This document shows, piece after piece, positions 43,941-52,744 of a stretch of DNA of 64,000 nucleotides (its first letter is position 1; every line of letters starts with the position of its first letter). The notes beneath the pieces were generated by a model. It was not told the origin of the DNA, ran no database searches, and worked only from the letters and a program-made list of their open reading frames with translations. Origin of the DNA: CBDBJQ01 sp965206405 (GTDB taxonomy: Bacteria > Pseudomonadota > Alphaproteobacteria > UBA8366); the NCBI GenBank assembly GCA_965206405.1, contig CBDBJQ010000006.1, forward strand, positions 1,364,001 to 1,428,000. The letters are read 5' to 3'. The translations under genes were made by a program, and so were the position numbers.

Positions 43941-44941
43941 CAATCAGGGATGGTTTCGTCGATTCGGTTGGGAACACCCCCCTCATCCGCCTGAGGCGCG
44001 CCTCGGAAGAAACGGACTGCGAGATTTTCGGCAAGGCCGAGTTCCTCAACCCCGGCGGATCGGTCAAAGATCGCGCAGCGAAATACATCATCCTTGATGC
44101 CGAGGAGCGCGGCGACCTCCGCCCCGGCGGCCTGATCGTCGAGGGTACGGCAGGCAACACCGGAATCGGCCTCGCCCTCGTCGGCAACGCCCGCGGCTAT
44201 CGGACCGTCATCGTCATCCCCGAGACCCAATCCGAGGAAAAGAAGAACATGCTCCGGCTCTGCGGCGCCACACTTCGGGAAGTACCCGCTCTGCCCTACA
44301 AGGATCCCGGAAACTACGTTCACGTCTCGCGGCGTCTTGCCGAGGATCTCGCTGGCGAGGAGGAGAATGGCGTGCTCTATGCCGATCAATGGGACAACAC
44401 CTCGAACCGGACGGGGCATTTTCGCTCGACCGGCCCTGAAATCTGGGATCAAACTAATGGTAAGATTGACGGGTTCACCTGCGCGATCGGTACCGGCGGC
44501 ACCCTGGCCGGCACCGGTATGTTCCTCAAGGAACAGAACAGCGCTATCACAATCGCTGCCGCCGACCCGGAAGGGGCCGCGATGTTCAGCTACTTCAAAA
44601 CCGGAGAGCTGGCCTCAGAGGGAAGTTCGGTGACCGAAGGCATCGGCCTTGGCCGCGTTACCGGCAATATTGACGGCGCACCAGTCGACGACGCTTATCA
44701 GATTCCCGACAGTGAGGCGCTCCCCATTGTCTTTCAATTGCTCGCAGAGGAAGGGTTGTGCCTTGGCGGGTCGAGCGGCATCAATGTCGCTGGCGCCATC
44801 CGCATGGCCAAGGATCTTGGCCCCGGACACACCATCGTCACTGTGCTCTGCGATTCCGGAACGCGGTATCAGTCGAAGCTCTTCAATCCGGTTTTTCTCC
44901 GTGAAAAGGGATTGCCGACACCGGAATGGCTCGAAGGGTAA
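43937..44941 (+). CDS. cysK: Cysteine synthase
   Basis: PLP-dependent O-acetylserine sulfhydrylase making cysteine from O-acetylserine and sulfide. The 334-residue protein has the PLP lysine Lys44 in NPGGSVKDR, the substrate loop EGTAGNTGIG, the phosphate-binding GTGGTLAGTG and the C-terminal CLGGSSGINVAGA. A relationship to cystathionine beta-synthase-type enzymes cannot be excluded, but no CBS domain is present. It overlaps the Rieske gene (ATGA) and the alaX gene. Confidence 0.9.
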   Translation: MTIRDGFVDSVGNTPLIRLRRASEETDCEIFGKAEFLNPGGSVKDRAAKYIILDAEERGDLRPGGLIVEGTAGNTGIGLALVGNARGYRTVIVIPETQSEEKKNMLRLCGATLREVPALPYKDPGNYVHVSRRLAEDLAGEEENGVLYADQWDNTSNRTGHFRSTGPEIWDQTNGKIDGFTCAIGTGGTLAGTGMFLKEQNSAITIAAADPEGAAMFSYFKTGELASEGSSVTEGIGLGRVTGNIDGAPVDDAYQIPDSEALPIVFQLLAEEGLCLGGSSGINVAGAIRMAKDLGPGHTIVTVLCDSGTRYQSKLFNPVFLREKGLPTPEWLEG

Positions 44942-45714
44942 GACTCTTGGATTCCGAAAGCCTCCACACCGAAAAACTCTTTGTCGAGGACGCCTACGTA
45001 AAAGATTGTGAGGCCACCGTCCTCTCGGTAAACGACCGTGGCGGTATCCTTCTCGACCGAACCGTATTTTACCCAACCGGCGGTGGGCAGCCCGGCGACA
45101 GCGGCTATCTCGATCTCGGCAACGGAACCCGCGCCGAGATCGTCACGGCCGTCAAGGACGGCGACACCGTCGTCCACGTTGCCGCCGAGGGCCAGACCCT
45201 ACCGCAGCCTGGCAGCCTGGTTTCTGCCACCATTGACTGGGATCGTCGCTATCGGCACATGAAGATGCACAGCGCCCTGCATCTTTTGTCAGGGATCGTT
45301 CCTCTTCACATTAACGGCGCACAGGTGGGCAGCGAGAAAAGCCGGATCGATTTCGGCGCCAAGTCGCCGACTGAAGGCGGGGCAGACGGTGAAACGCCGC
45401 CAGCGTCTTATATCTTCGACAAGGAAGCCTTGGGCGGGAAACTGAACCGGATCGCCGCGGCGGCGCACCCCGTGACTCCGGAATGGATCACCGAGGAAGA
45501 TCTTGTGGCCCGCCCCGAGCTGATCCGGACGCTGAGCATCAGGCCTCCGTCCGGCACCGGCACGGTGCGGCTGCTGCGGATCGGCGAGATCGACATCCAG
45601 CCCTGCGGTGGTACCCATGTCGCCAATACGGGTGAAATCGACCCCTTGCGAATCTCCAAGATCGAGAGCAAGGGAAAACAGAACAAGCGCGTCAGCATCG
45701 TCTTTGACGCCTGA
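44926..45714 (+). CDS. AlaX-type alanyl-tRNA trans-editing protein
   Basis: A 262-residue free-standing homologue of the AlaRS editing domain, which hydrolyses Ser- or Gly-tRNA(Ala). VFYPTGGGQPGDSGYL is the glycine-rich AlaX motif. The zinc/catalytic sites are His115 and His119 in MKMHSALHLLSG and the Cys and His of IQPCGGTHVANTGEI. Its size fits AlaX-M. ATG 44926 overlaps cysK by 16 bp; a TTG at 44947 just beyond the cysK stop is an alternative. An alanyl-tRNA synthetase catalytic domain is absent. Confidence 0.9.
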   Translation: MARRVRLLDSESLHTEKLFVEDAYVKDCEATVLSVNDRGGILLDRTVFYPTGGGQPGDSGYLDLGNGTRAEIVTAVKDGDTVVHVAAEGQTLPQPGSLVSATIDWDRRYRHMKMHSALHLLSGIVPLHINGAQVGSEKSRIDFGAKSPTEGGADGETPPASYIFDKEALGGKLNRIAAAAHPVTPEWITEEDLVARPELIRTLSIRPPSGTGTVRLLRIGEIDIQPCGGTHVANTGEIDPLRISKIESKGKQNKRVSIVFDA

Positions 45715-45772
45715 GTGCAGCTGGCGCGCCTAGGCGCAACCGGGTGCAACTGCGCAATTGAGGGAGATATCC

Positions 45773-46621
45773 ATGGCGTCCAGCCCCCTGCCCGGTCCGC
45801 TAGTGGAAACGGACTGGTTGGCAGACCATCTCGATGATCCGGATTTGCGCGTAATCGACGCCTCGATTCCGCTTCTCGGGCAAACCGATGACATGCGCAC
45901 TCTGTTCAAAGAGAGCGCAATACCCGGTTCGGTTTTCTTTGATATCAACGATATCGCCGATCCCGAATCAAACCTACCCCACATGATGCCCAACGTCGGT
46001 ATTTTTACCGCCAAGGTCGGCATTCTCGGTATCAGCAATGACTCAACCATCATCGCCTACGACCGTCACGGGGTTTATTCGTCGCCCCGGGCCTGGTGGA
46101 TGTTCCGGGCCTTCGGCCATGACCGAGTGGCTGTACTCAATGGCGGACTTCCGAAATGGCTCGAGGAGGGGCGGCCGGAAGCACCCGGCGGCGATACAGG
46201 CAAACGCGCCGAGTTCTCGGCGCAGCTCCGACCCGGCCTCCTGCGCCTCGTGGAACAGATGCAGGAGAATATCGACAGCGGCAGCGAGCAGGTGGTGGAC
46301 GCCCGCGCTGAGGCACGTTTCATGGCGCGCGAGCCGGAGATTCGACCCGGACTGCGCGGCGGACACATCCCGCACTCCCTCAATGTTCCCTTCCCGGAGA
46401 TCCTTGCCTATGGCCGCATGATCGATACGGCAGAGATCAAGGCCGCCTTCGATGCCGGGGGCGTCGATCTCACAAAACCGATAGTGACCTCCTGCGGCAG
46501 CGGCATCACCGCCTGCATCCTGGCGCTCGGGCTGCATCTCTGCGGACACGAGAATGCGGCCGTCTATGACGGCTCCTGGACCGAGTGGGGCAGCCGGGAA
46601 GATCTTCCAGCGGAGAGCTGA
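45773..46621 (+). CDS. sseA: 3-mercaptopyruvate sulfurtransferase-type rhodanese
   Basis: A 282-residue tandem rhodanese. The N-terminal inactive domain includes VIDASIPLLGQ and IPGSVFFDINDIAD. The C-terminal active domain has VVDARAEARF and the active-site loop SCGSGITACIL. CGSG(V/I)T is the signature of mercaptopyruvate sulfurtransferases, in contrast with CRKGVT of thiosulfate rhodaneses. It would transfer sulfur from 3-mercaptopyruvate, a cysteine breakdown product, matching the upstream cysK. ATG 45773 has GAGGGAG upstream; a TTG at 45758 is less likely. Confidence 0.9.
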   Translation: MASSPLPGPLVETDWLADHLDDPDLRVIDASIPLLGQTDDMRTLFKESAIPGSVFFDINDIADPESNLPHMMPNVGIFTAKVGILGISNDSTIIAYDRHGVYSSPRAWWMFRAFGHDRVAVLNGGLPKWLEEGRPEAPGGDTGKRAEFSAQLRPGLLRLVEQMQENIDSGSEQVVDARAEARFMAREPEIRPGLRGGHIPHSLNVPFPEILAYGRMIDTAEIKAAFDAGGVDLTKPIVTSCGSGITACILALGLHLCGHENAAVYDGSWTEWGSREDLPAES

Positions 46622-46622
46622 G

Positions 46623-47234
46623 TTGCTGTTTGGCGGCGCCAACAATCGGAAAAACCGGCCGTCGCGCAGGCGCACGATTCGCGTCGACTACACCTATCTC
46701 GAGATGCTGGCCGCACCGGAGCAACCCGCCGCCGGAGCGCCTGAATCCGATCTCCTGTTAGTCCATCTCCGCAACCCGAGCGTTGCCTTCTACCGCTATC
46801 TCTACAACACCGTCGGCGAGGATTTTCTCTGGTACGAACGTCGCATCATGGAGGACGGGCCCCTGCGCGAGATCATCGAGAACCCCGCCATCGAAATCTA
46901 CGTGCTTTATCGCAACGGCGAGCCCGCCGGATTCGCCGAACTGGATTTTATCGATCCGGTGAACGTGAAACTGGCCTATTTCGGGCTGCTGCCGAACGCT
47001 ATCGGCCATCGCCTTGGGCGCTACCTTCTGGAGTCGGCCATCGATATGGCCTGGTCTCGGTCAGCGACGAAACGGCTCTCCCTGCACACCTGCAGCCTCG
47101 ATCATCCCGCTGCGCTCATCAATTACGAGAAACGCGGCTTCAAGGTATACCAACACCGCTCCGCCGATATCGTCGACCCCCGGACGATTGGTATCCTGTC
47201 GGCCGACGCCAGCATCAGGCCTTCGCCGCCCTGA
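46623..47234 (+). CDS. GNAT-family N-acetyltransferase
   Basis: A ~203-residue acetyltransferase. The GNAT core includes YVLYRNGEPAGFAELDFID, VKLAYFGLLPNAIGHRLGRYLLESAIDMAW (acetyl-CoA-binding loop) and SLDHPAALINYEKRGFKVY. The start is uncertain: the TTG at 46623 lies one base after the sulfurtransferase stop with GGAGAG upstream, whereas the only upstream ATG (46554) is inside that gene. The substrate is unknown. It ends the Rieske-cysK-alaX-sseA operon and overlaps the convergent oxidase by 20 bp. Confidence 0.82.
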   Translation: MLFGGANNRKNRPSRRRTIRVDYTYLEMLAAPEQPAAGAPESDLLLVHLRNPSVAFYRYLYNTVGEDFLWYERRIMEDGPLREIIENPAIEIYVLYRNGEPAGFAELDFIDPVNVKLAYFGLLPNAIGHRLGRYLLESAIDMAWSRSATKRLSLHTCSLDHPAALINYEKRGFKVYQHRSADIVDPRTIGILSADASIRPSPP

Positions 47235-48321
47235 GTGCGGCTTCGGCCAGCGGCATCGAGGCCGTCAGCCCCGGCGATTCAATGCCGAAAAGATTGACCA
47301 GGCCAGCAACGCCGTGTTCTGCCGGGCCTTGGACGATGAAATCCCCGTCCGGCTCCCCGGGTCCCACCACCTTCGGGCGGATACCCGCATAGCCGGGCGT
47401 GAGCATGCCGTCGCCGAGACTCGGCCAGTAGCTTCGAACAGCCTCATAGAAACCGTCAGCGCGGGACAGTTTGACCGTGTAGTCGATGCTATCCAGCCAC
47501 TCAACATCGGGTCCAAAACGGGCTTGGCCGGCAAGATCGAGGGTGATGTGCACGCCGAGCCCGCCTGGCTCCGGCACCGGATAGATCAGCCGGGTGAAAG
47601 GCGCGCGCCCCGTCAGGGAGTAATAGTTTCCTTTGGCATAAAAGGCCTTGGGAAGATGGGCCGTCGGAAACCCCTCCAGCGAAGCCGCAATCCGAGGCGC
47701 ATGGAGACCGCCGCTGTTGACGAGAATCCGGGCCTTCAGCTGCATCGGCTCAGCGCCACCAACATCAATCACGATACCGTCGTTCTCGATCCAGCCACCC
47801 TCGACCGGACTATGAAAGGCGATCATCGCGCCGCGATCCTCTGCGTCGCCCTGATAGGCCAGCATCAGCCCATGGCTGTCGATGATTCCGGTCGAGGGAG
47901 ATAGCAATGCCGCCGCACAACGCAGTTCCGGTTCCAATTTTCGCGCCTCTGTGCCCTCAAGCCAGACCAGGTCATCGACTCCGTTTGCCTCGGCCCGGGT
48001 CCGGATCCCGTGCAAGGCCTTCGTTTGGGCGTCCTCGGCCGCCACGATCATCTTCGTACAGCGCCGATGGGGAACGCCGCGCTCTTCGCAATAGGCATAA
48101 AGGGCCTTTTTGCCAGCGACGCAGAAACGCGCCTTGAGGCTGTCTTTGGGATAGTAGATTCCAGCGTGGATGACCTCGCTGTTGCGGGAACTGGTTTCGG
48201 TCCCGATGGCCTCCGCCCCCTCGAGCACGATGACCTCGTGTCCCGCTTGGGTGAAAGCCCGGGCCACGGCAAGGCCAATCACCCCGGCCCCGATCACAAC
48301 GCAGTCGACGGTTTCCGTCAT
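47215..48321 (-). CDS. FAD-dependent oxidoreductase, L-2-hydroxyglutarate oxidase-like
   Basis: A 368-residue flavoprotein of the DAO family. The dinucleotide motif is VVIGAGVIGLAVARAF (about 8-23). It has TSSRNSEVIHAGIYYPKDSLKARFC, the signature shared with LhgO/L2HGDH enzymes that oxidise L-2-hydroxyglutarate. A C-terminal FAD segment reads GLVNLFGIESPGLTASMPLAEAAL. The family includes other 2-hydroxy-acid oxidases, so the substrate is probable, not certain. It faces the acetyltransferase gene tail to tail. Confidence 0.87.
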   Translation of the reverse strand: MTETVDCVVIGAGVIGLAVARAFTQAGHEVIVLEGAEAIGTETSSRNSEVIHAGIYYPKDSLKARFCVAGKKALYAYCEERGVPHRRCTKMIVAAEDAQTKALHGIRTRAEANGVDDLVWLEGTEARKLEPELRCAAALLSPSTGIIDSHGLMLAYQGDAEDRGAMIAFHSPVEGGWIENDGIVIDVGGAEPMQLKARILVNSGGLHAPRIAASLEGFPTAHLPKAFYAKGNYYSLTGRAPFTRLIYPVPEPGGLGVHITLDLAGQARFGPDVEWLDSIDYTVKLSRADGFYEAVRSYWPSLGDGMLTPGYAGIRPKVVGPGEPDGDFIVQGPAEHGVAGLVNLFGIESPGLTASMPLAEAALRAAKA

Positions 48322-48357
48322 CGCCTGGCTTACACGCTCGGGCCAATCGGTCGTATG

Positions 48358-49920
48358 TCAGCTACGCATCGGAAAGCGGCTCGCGCCGCGCAGCGATTCC
48401 AGAACCGGCCGGGTCCGCGCTGCCCATTCGCAGAGTAGCGGCCGCGTTTCCCGTGGATCGATCATTTCGTGCATCGCAAAGGACTCCGTGCGCGGGAAAG
48501 GCGATTGCCGCGCCGCCATGTCATCCTCCAGCTCCCGGCGCATGGCATCAGGATCTTCTGCCGCCGCGATCTGGCGGCCAAAGGCCACCGCAACGCCTCC
48601 TTCTACCGGCAAAGCGCCCATCTCCGCCGAGGGCCAGGCCAGAACGTAGGCATTGTTGCCATAATGGGCGGCGGCCGCCACGCCGTAGGATTTCTTCACC
48701 ACCACCGAGGCCCAGGGTATGTCGCAATCGGCGACTGCGAGAACGGCTGCAGTTCCGGCGCGAATCGTGCCCAAGCGCTCCGCCTCGCTGCCAATCATAA
48801 AGCCCGGCTCATCGACAAAGGAAACCACCGGTAGGTTGAAGGTTTCGCAAATCTCGACGAGGCGCCTGACCTTGCGGGAGCCGTCAGCGGTCATCGAACC
48901 GGCGTAATAACGGGAATCATTTCCGAGAACACCCACGGCGTGACCGCCAAGGCGGGCATAGCCGACAATCTGTCCGGGACCGAAGCGGCGCCCGGTTTCG
49001 AAAAAACTGCTCTCGTCCACGACGAGGTCGATCAGCTTGCGCATATCGTAAGGTTTCCGCCGATCCGACGGCACGATGCCGGCCAGTGCGTCCTCGCAGC
49101 GATTGATCGGATCCGCGCAATCTACAACAGGGCTCAGTTCCCATGCGTTCTGCGGCATATAGCCAAGAAATCGCCGGATCTGCGCCATCGCATCCTCTTC
49201 GTCGCTTACCGCATTGTCCACGACTCCGTTGCGGGTGTGTACGGCGGCACCGCCGAGCTCCTCCTTTGTCAAGGACTCCCCGAGGGCGCGCTGAACCACC
49301 GCCGGCCCCGCAACCAAGACGACCCCGGTTTTCTCGGTCATGACCGAAAAATGGGACGCCACCAGTCTTGAAGCTGGCAATCCGGCGACCGGGCCAAGCG
49401 CCGCTGCGACGACAGGGACGGCGCCGAGGGTGCGTGCTACCGAACGGAAACGGTGCGGTTCATAGACCGGGGTTCCGACTGGCGCCGAGGTTCCGCCCTT
49501 CCCGCCCGCGCCTGTGACACTGCCGCCACCGCCCTCATGCACGCGGATCAGTGGCAGGCGGAACTTCAACGCCAGGGTTTCCGCATAGATGCTCTTGCGC
49601 AGCCCGGCAGCGTTGGGCGAACCGCCCTGCAGGGTGAAATCCTCGCCGCCAATGACACAAGATCGGCCGTTGATACCGGCAAATCCGAGTACGAAATTCG
49701 CCGGCGAGAATGCTTTCAGTTTTCCCTTCTCGTCGCGCTCGGACACGCCGGCGCCCATGCCTTGTTCACGGAAACTGCCCGCATCGACAAGAAGATCAAT
49801 TCTTTCCCGCACCGTCAGGCGGTCCTTGGCGTGCTGGCGAGCGACGTTCTCGGCGCCACCGAGTTCCCGCGCCAGCTTTCGCTTGCTGTGTATCTCGTCG
49901 ATTTGCCGATCCCAGTTCAT
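48358..49920 (-). CDS. Acyl-CoA carboxylase carboxyltransferase (beta) subunit
   Basis: A ~520-residue biotin-dependent carboxyltransferase (propionyl-/methylcrotonyl-CoA carboxylase beta type). It has two crotonase-like halves, with KLARELGGAENVARQHAKDRLTVRERI near the start, HEGGGGSVTGAGG, a C-terminal VSFVDEPGFMIGSEAE, and VVVKKSYGVAAAAHYG. ATG 49920 has AGGA 8 bp upstream; an ATG at 49953 has no visible site. No biotin carboxylase/BCCP alpha subunit is adjacent, so the partner must be encoded elsewhere. It is divergent from trpG across 223 bp. Confidence 0.9.
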   Translation of the reverse strand: MNWDRQIDEIHSKRKLARELGGAENVARQHAKDRLTVRERIDLLVDAGSFREQGMGAGVSERDEKGKLKAFSPANFVLGFAGINGRSCVIGGEDFTLQGGSPNAAGLRKSIYAETLALKFRLPLIRVHEGGGGSVTGAGGKGGTSAPVGTPVYEPHRFRSVARTLGAVPVVAAALGPVAGLPASRLVASHFSVMTEKTGVVLVAGPAVVQRALGESLTKEELGGAAVHTRNGVVDNAVSDEEDAMAQIRRFLGYMPQNAWELSPVVDCADPINRCEDALAGIVPSDRRKPYDMRKLIDLVVDESSFFETGRRFGPGQIVGYARLGGHAVGVLGNDSRYYAGSMTADGSRKVRRLVEICETFNLPVVSFVDEPGFMIGSEAERLGTIRAGTAAVLAVADCDIPWASVVVKKSYGVAAAAHYGNNAYVLAWPSAEMGALPVEGGVAVAFGRQIAAAEDPDAMRRELEDDMAARQSPFPRTESFAMHEMIDPRETRPLLCEWAARTRPVLESLRGASRFPMRS

Positions 49921-50143
49921 CGCCGCCGTCCTGTCATCTATCAAAACTTCCATATTATCGAAGCTGTTCCTTAGTATCGAACCCGTTATTTGCCGAAACT
50001 CGCCGCTCTATGCAACACGGGCACTGGGGGCAACACGACCGTCCGGCAAACCCTACAAAGCGTGCCGTCGCTTTATGCAACAAAGGGGGTCTGGTATAGA
50101 AACGCCGGATTCAGATGCGTTTTGAAACCAGGCGAGAGCGGCA

Positions 50144-50737
50144 ATGTTCCTCTTGATCGACAACTATGACAGCTTCACCTACAACCTCTTCCACTTTCTG
50201 GGAGAGGTCGGTGCCGAAGCCGTTGTCTACCGTAATGACGCGATTACGCCCGAGGAAAGCCTCGCCCTGGCACCGGAAGGAATCATCGTCTCTCCCGGAC
50301 CCTGCACACCCGACAAAGCCGGAAACAGCCTCGATATCGTTACTGCCGCGACCGGGCGCCTTCCCATCCTTGGCGTCTGCCTCGGCCACCAGGTCATCGC
50401 ACAGACGCTTGGCGGCAAGATCGTGCGCGCCCCAGTCCCGATGCACGGTAAGCTCAGCCCCGTGAATCATGACGGTTCGGGCGTTCTTGGCAATATCCCG
50501 CCGGGTTTCTCGGCGGCGCGCTATCACTCCCTGATCGTCGAGCGGGAATCCCTGCCCTCCTCTCTGCACATAACGGCCGAGACCGAGGATGGATTGATCA
50601 TGGGCATCCAGCACCGCGAACTGCCTCTGTTCGGTGTCCAGTTCCACCCGGAAAGCATTGCGACCGAGCACGGGCATACGCTGTTGAAAAATTTTATCGC
50701 GGCCGCACGACCGGGCCAGAACAAGAAAGCGGCATGA
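50144..50737 (+). CDS. trpG: Anthranilate synthase component II, glutamine amidotransferase
   Basis: Releases ammonia from glutamine for TrpE. The 197-residue class I amidotransferase has the catalytic Cys79 in LGVCLGHQ, His168 and Glu170 in QFHPES, and the N-terminal LLIDNYDSFTYNLFHFLGE. It could also serve PabB in folate synthesis. It heads the trpG-trpD-trpC-moaC-moeA operon with overlapping genes. The upstream 223 bp must now supply its own promoter; TATAGA at about 50095-50100 is a candidate -10 only. No leader peptide with clustered Trp codons was seen. Confidence 0.95.
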   Translation: MFLLIDNYDSFTYNLFHFLGEVGAEAVVYRNDAITPEESLALAPEGIIVSPGPCTPDKAGNSLDIVTAATGRLPILGVCLGHQVIAQTLGGKIVRAPVPMHGKLSPVNHDGSGVLGNIPPGFSAARYHSLIVERESLPSSLHITAETEDGLIMGIQHRELPLFGVQFHPESIATEHGHTLLKNFIAAARPGQNKKAA

Positions 50738-51774
50738 CAAACGACGAGCCGCAGGATTTGAGACATTCGATCTCCCTGATCTCAACCGGAGAAACCCTGA
50801 GTGAGGAACAGGCGGCAGCGGCGTTCGACATCATCATGTCGGGGGATGCCACTCTGTCGCAGATCGGGGCTTTCCTAATGGGACTCAGCCTGCGAGGAGA
50901 GACCGTCGCCGAAATCACCGGCGCCGCCCGAATCATGCGCGCCAAGATGATACCGGTACGCGCTCCGGAAAACGCCCTCGATGTCGTCGGTACCGGTGGG
51001 GATCGTTTCGGAACGCAAAACATCTCGACGGCGACCGCCTTTGTGGTTGCCGGCTGCGGCGTCCCTATCGCCAAGCACGGCAACCGTGCCGCGTCCTCGA
51101 AGTCAGGAGCCGCCGACGTTCTCTCCGCTCTCGGCGTCAATCTCGATGCCGGGGTTGAGACCGTCGAGCGCGCAATCCGTGAAGCCGGCATCGGTTTTCT
51201 GATGGCCCCGTCCTATCACGCTTCGATGCGCCATGTCGGGCCAGCACGGGCTGAACTCGGCATCCGTACCATTTTCAACATCCTCGGCCCGCTGGCGAAC
51301 CCCGCCTCGGTGCGGCGCCTGCTTGTTGGAACCTTCGATCGGAAGTGGGTCGAACCGATGGCCAGCGTTCTGAACAATCTCGGGGTCGAGCGCGCCTGGG
51401 TCATCCACGGCGACGGCATGGATGAACTGTCGACGACGGGGCCCTCGCATGTCGCCGAGCTCAGGGGCGGAACAATCTCAACCATGGAGATCACGCCCGC
51501 TGATGCCGGCATACCGACCGCCCGGATCGACGATCTCCTCGGCGGTTCCCCCGACGAAAACGCGGCCGCCATCCGGGCCGTGTTCGATGGCAATCCCGGC
51601 GCCTTCCGCGATATCGTTCTCTATAACGCCGCGGCGGCGCTGCTCATTGCCGACATCGTCGAAGATCTCCCGTCCGGCGTTGCACGGGCAACCGAAGCCA
51701 TTGACAGCGGTGCTGCTGCGGGGACTCTAGCCAAACTTTCCAAGATCACCCAGCAGAACGAAGGCACTCCGTGA
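50734..51774 (+). CDS. trpD: Anthranilate phosphoribosyltransferase
   Basis: Joins anthranilate to phosphoribosyl pyrophosphate, the second step of tryptophan synthesis. The 346-residue product has the PRPP-binding GTGGD (VVGTGGDRFGTQNISTA near residue 86), KHGNRAASSKSGAADVLSALG, and the anthranilate-contacting RTIFNILGPLANPA. The start overlaps the trpG stop by 4 bp. Confidence 0.96.
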   Translation: MTNDEPQDLRHSISLISTGETLSEEQAAAAFDIIMSGDATLSQIGAFLMGLSLRGETVAEITGAARIMRAKMIPVRAPENALDVVGTGGDRFGTQNISTATAFVVAGCGVPIAKHGNRAASSKSGAADVLSALGVNLDAGVETVERAIREAGIGFLMAPSYHASMRHVGPARAELGIRTIFNILGPLANPASVRRLLVGTFDRKWVEPMASVLNNLGVERAWVIHGDGMDELSTTGPSHVAELRGGTISTMEITPADAGIPTARIDDLLGGSPDENAAAIRAVFDGNPGAFRDIVLYNAAAALLIADIVEDLPSGVARATEAIDSGAAAGTLAKLSKITQQNEGTP

Positions 51775-52622
51775 CCGGTGACCGCAACACCGCACACGGC
51801 AGCAGTACCAGCGGGGATGTCCTGGCGAAAATCTGTGCCGACAAGCGGGGCGAGATCGAGGTCAGAAAGGCTGCATGTGGCCAGGCCCAAATCGAGCGTC
51901 GGGCCGCCGCCGCGCCGCCGCCCCAGCCGTTTGCAAAAAGCCTGCAAACCGCCCTCGATGCCGGCCGGACCGGGCTGATCGCCGAAATCAAGAAGGCTTC
52001 GCCCAGTAAGGGGCTGATTCGCGAGGATTTTGTACCCGTTGATTTGGCCCGTGCCTATGAAAGCGCCGGCGCGTCATGTCTCTCGGTGCTCACCGATACG
52101 CCCTATTTCCAGGGCAGCGACACCTATTTGGAGGCGGCGCGCGCCGCCGTGTCGATTCCGGTCTTGCGCAAGGATTTCACGCTCGATACCTACCAGGTCT
52201 ACGAGGCCCGGGCGATCGGTGCCGATTGCATCCTCCTGATCATGGCTGCCCTCGAAGATGCAGCGGCCCGGGAACTGGCCCGCCTAGCATCCCGGCTCGG
52301 CATGGACGTTCTGGCCGAAATTCACGACGAGGCCGAACTCGCCCGGGCCGTTGAAATTGACGAGGCCCGGCTCATCGGTGTCAACAACAGGAACCTGAAA
52401 ACCCTGTCCGTCGATATCGCAACAGCAGAATTCCTTGCGCCTCGCGTTCCCCCGGACAGGATTGCCGTGGCCGAGAGCGGCCTGCACACACCCGACGACC
52501 TCCAGCGCATGGCTGCGGCCGGTGCGCGGTGCGTTCTGGTCGGTGAATCCTTGATGCGTCAGCCGGATGTCGCTGCGGCCACCCGCGCCCTGCTCGGAGA
52601 GACAACCAATATTTCGGCCTGA
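51771..52622 (+). CDS. trpC: Indole-3-glycerol phosphate synthase
   Basis: Closes the indole ring from carboxyphenylamino-deoxyribulose phosphate. The 283-residue TIM barrel has LIAEIKKASPSKGLI with the catalytic Lys, VLRKDFTLDTYQVYEARAIGADCILLI, GVNNRNLKTLSVD, and VAESGLHTPDDLQRMAAAGARCVLVGESLM. The protein is monofunctional, with no TrpF domain. The GTG start overlaps the trpD stop (GTGA). The stop shares a base with an ATG that opens the repeat-containing leader of moaC. Confidence 0.96.
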   Translation: MTGDRNTAHGSSTSGDVLAKICADKRGEIEVRKAACGQAQIERRAAAAPPPQPFAKSLQTALDAGRTGLIAEIKKASPSKGLIREDFVPVDLARAYESAGASCLSVLTDTPYFQGSDTYLEAARAAVSIPVLRKDFTLDTYQVYEARAIGADCILLIMAALEDAAARELARLASRLGMDVLAEIHDEAELARAVEIDEARLIGVNNRNLKTLSVDIATAEFLAPRVPPDRIAVAESGLHTPDDLQRMAAAGARCVLVGESLMRQPDVAAATRALLGETTNISA

Positions 52623-52657
52623 TGCCGGTGGCACGACCAGACGCTGATCCAAGCATT

Positions 52658-52732
52658 GACCCAGATACCGACCCAGATACTGACCCAGATACCGACCTAG
52701 ATACTGACCCAGATACTGACCCAGATACTGAC
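52658..52732 (+). repeat. 12-bp tandem repeat, 6 copies, between trpC and moaC
   Basis: Six 12-bp units GACC(C/T)AGATAC(C/T) run from 52658 to 52729, followed by GAC of a seventh. They fill the trpC-moaC gap up to the moaC ribosome-binding site. Frame is kept, so translation from ATG 52622 would add an Asp-Pro-Asp-Thr periodic leader to MoaC. Confidence 0.93.
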
Positions 52733-52738
52733 AAGGAG
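52733..52738 (+). promoter_or_regulatory. moaC ribosome-binding site that decides the start
   Basis: AAGGAG at 52733-52738 lies 6 bp before GTG 52745. It directly follows the 12-bp tandem array. It favours the GTG start over the upstream in-frame ATG 52622, which has only a weak purine context inside trpC. Confidence 0.75.
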
Positions 52739-52744
52739 AAACCC

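Noticed and set aside
49984..50143. Trp attenuator leader before trpG
   Set aside because: The upstream reading contains at most one Trp codon and no terminator/antiterminator hairpins were evident.
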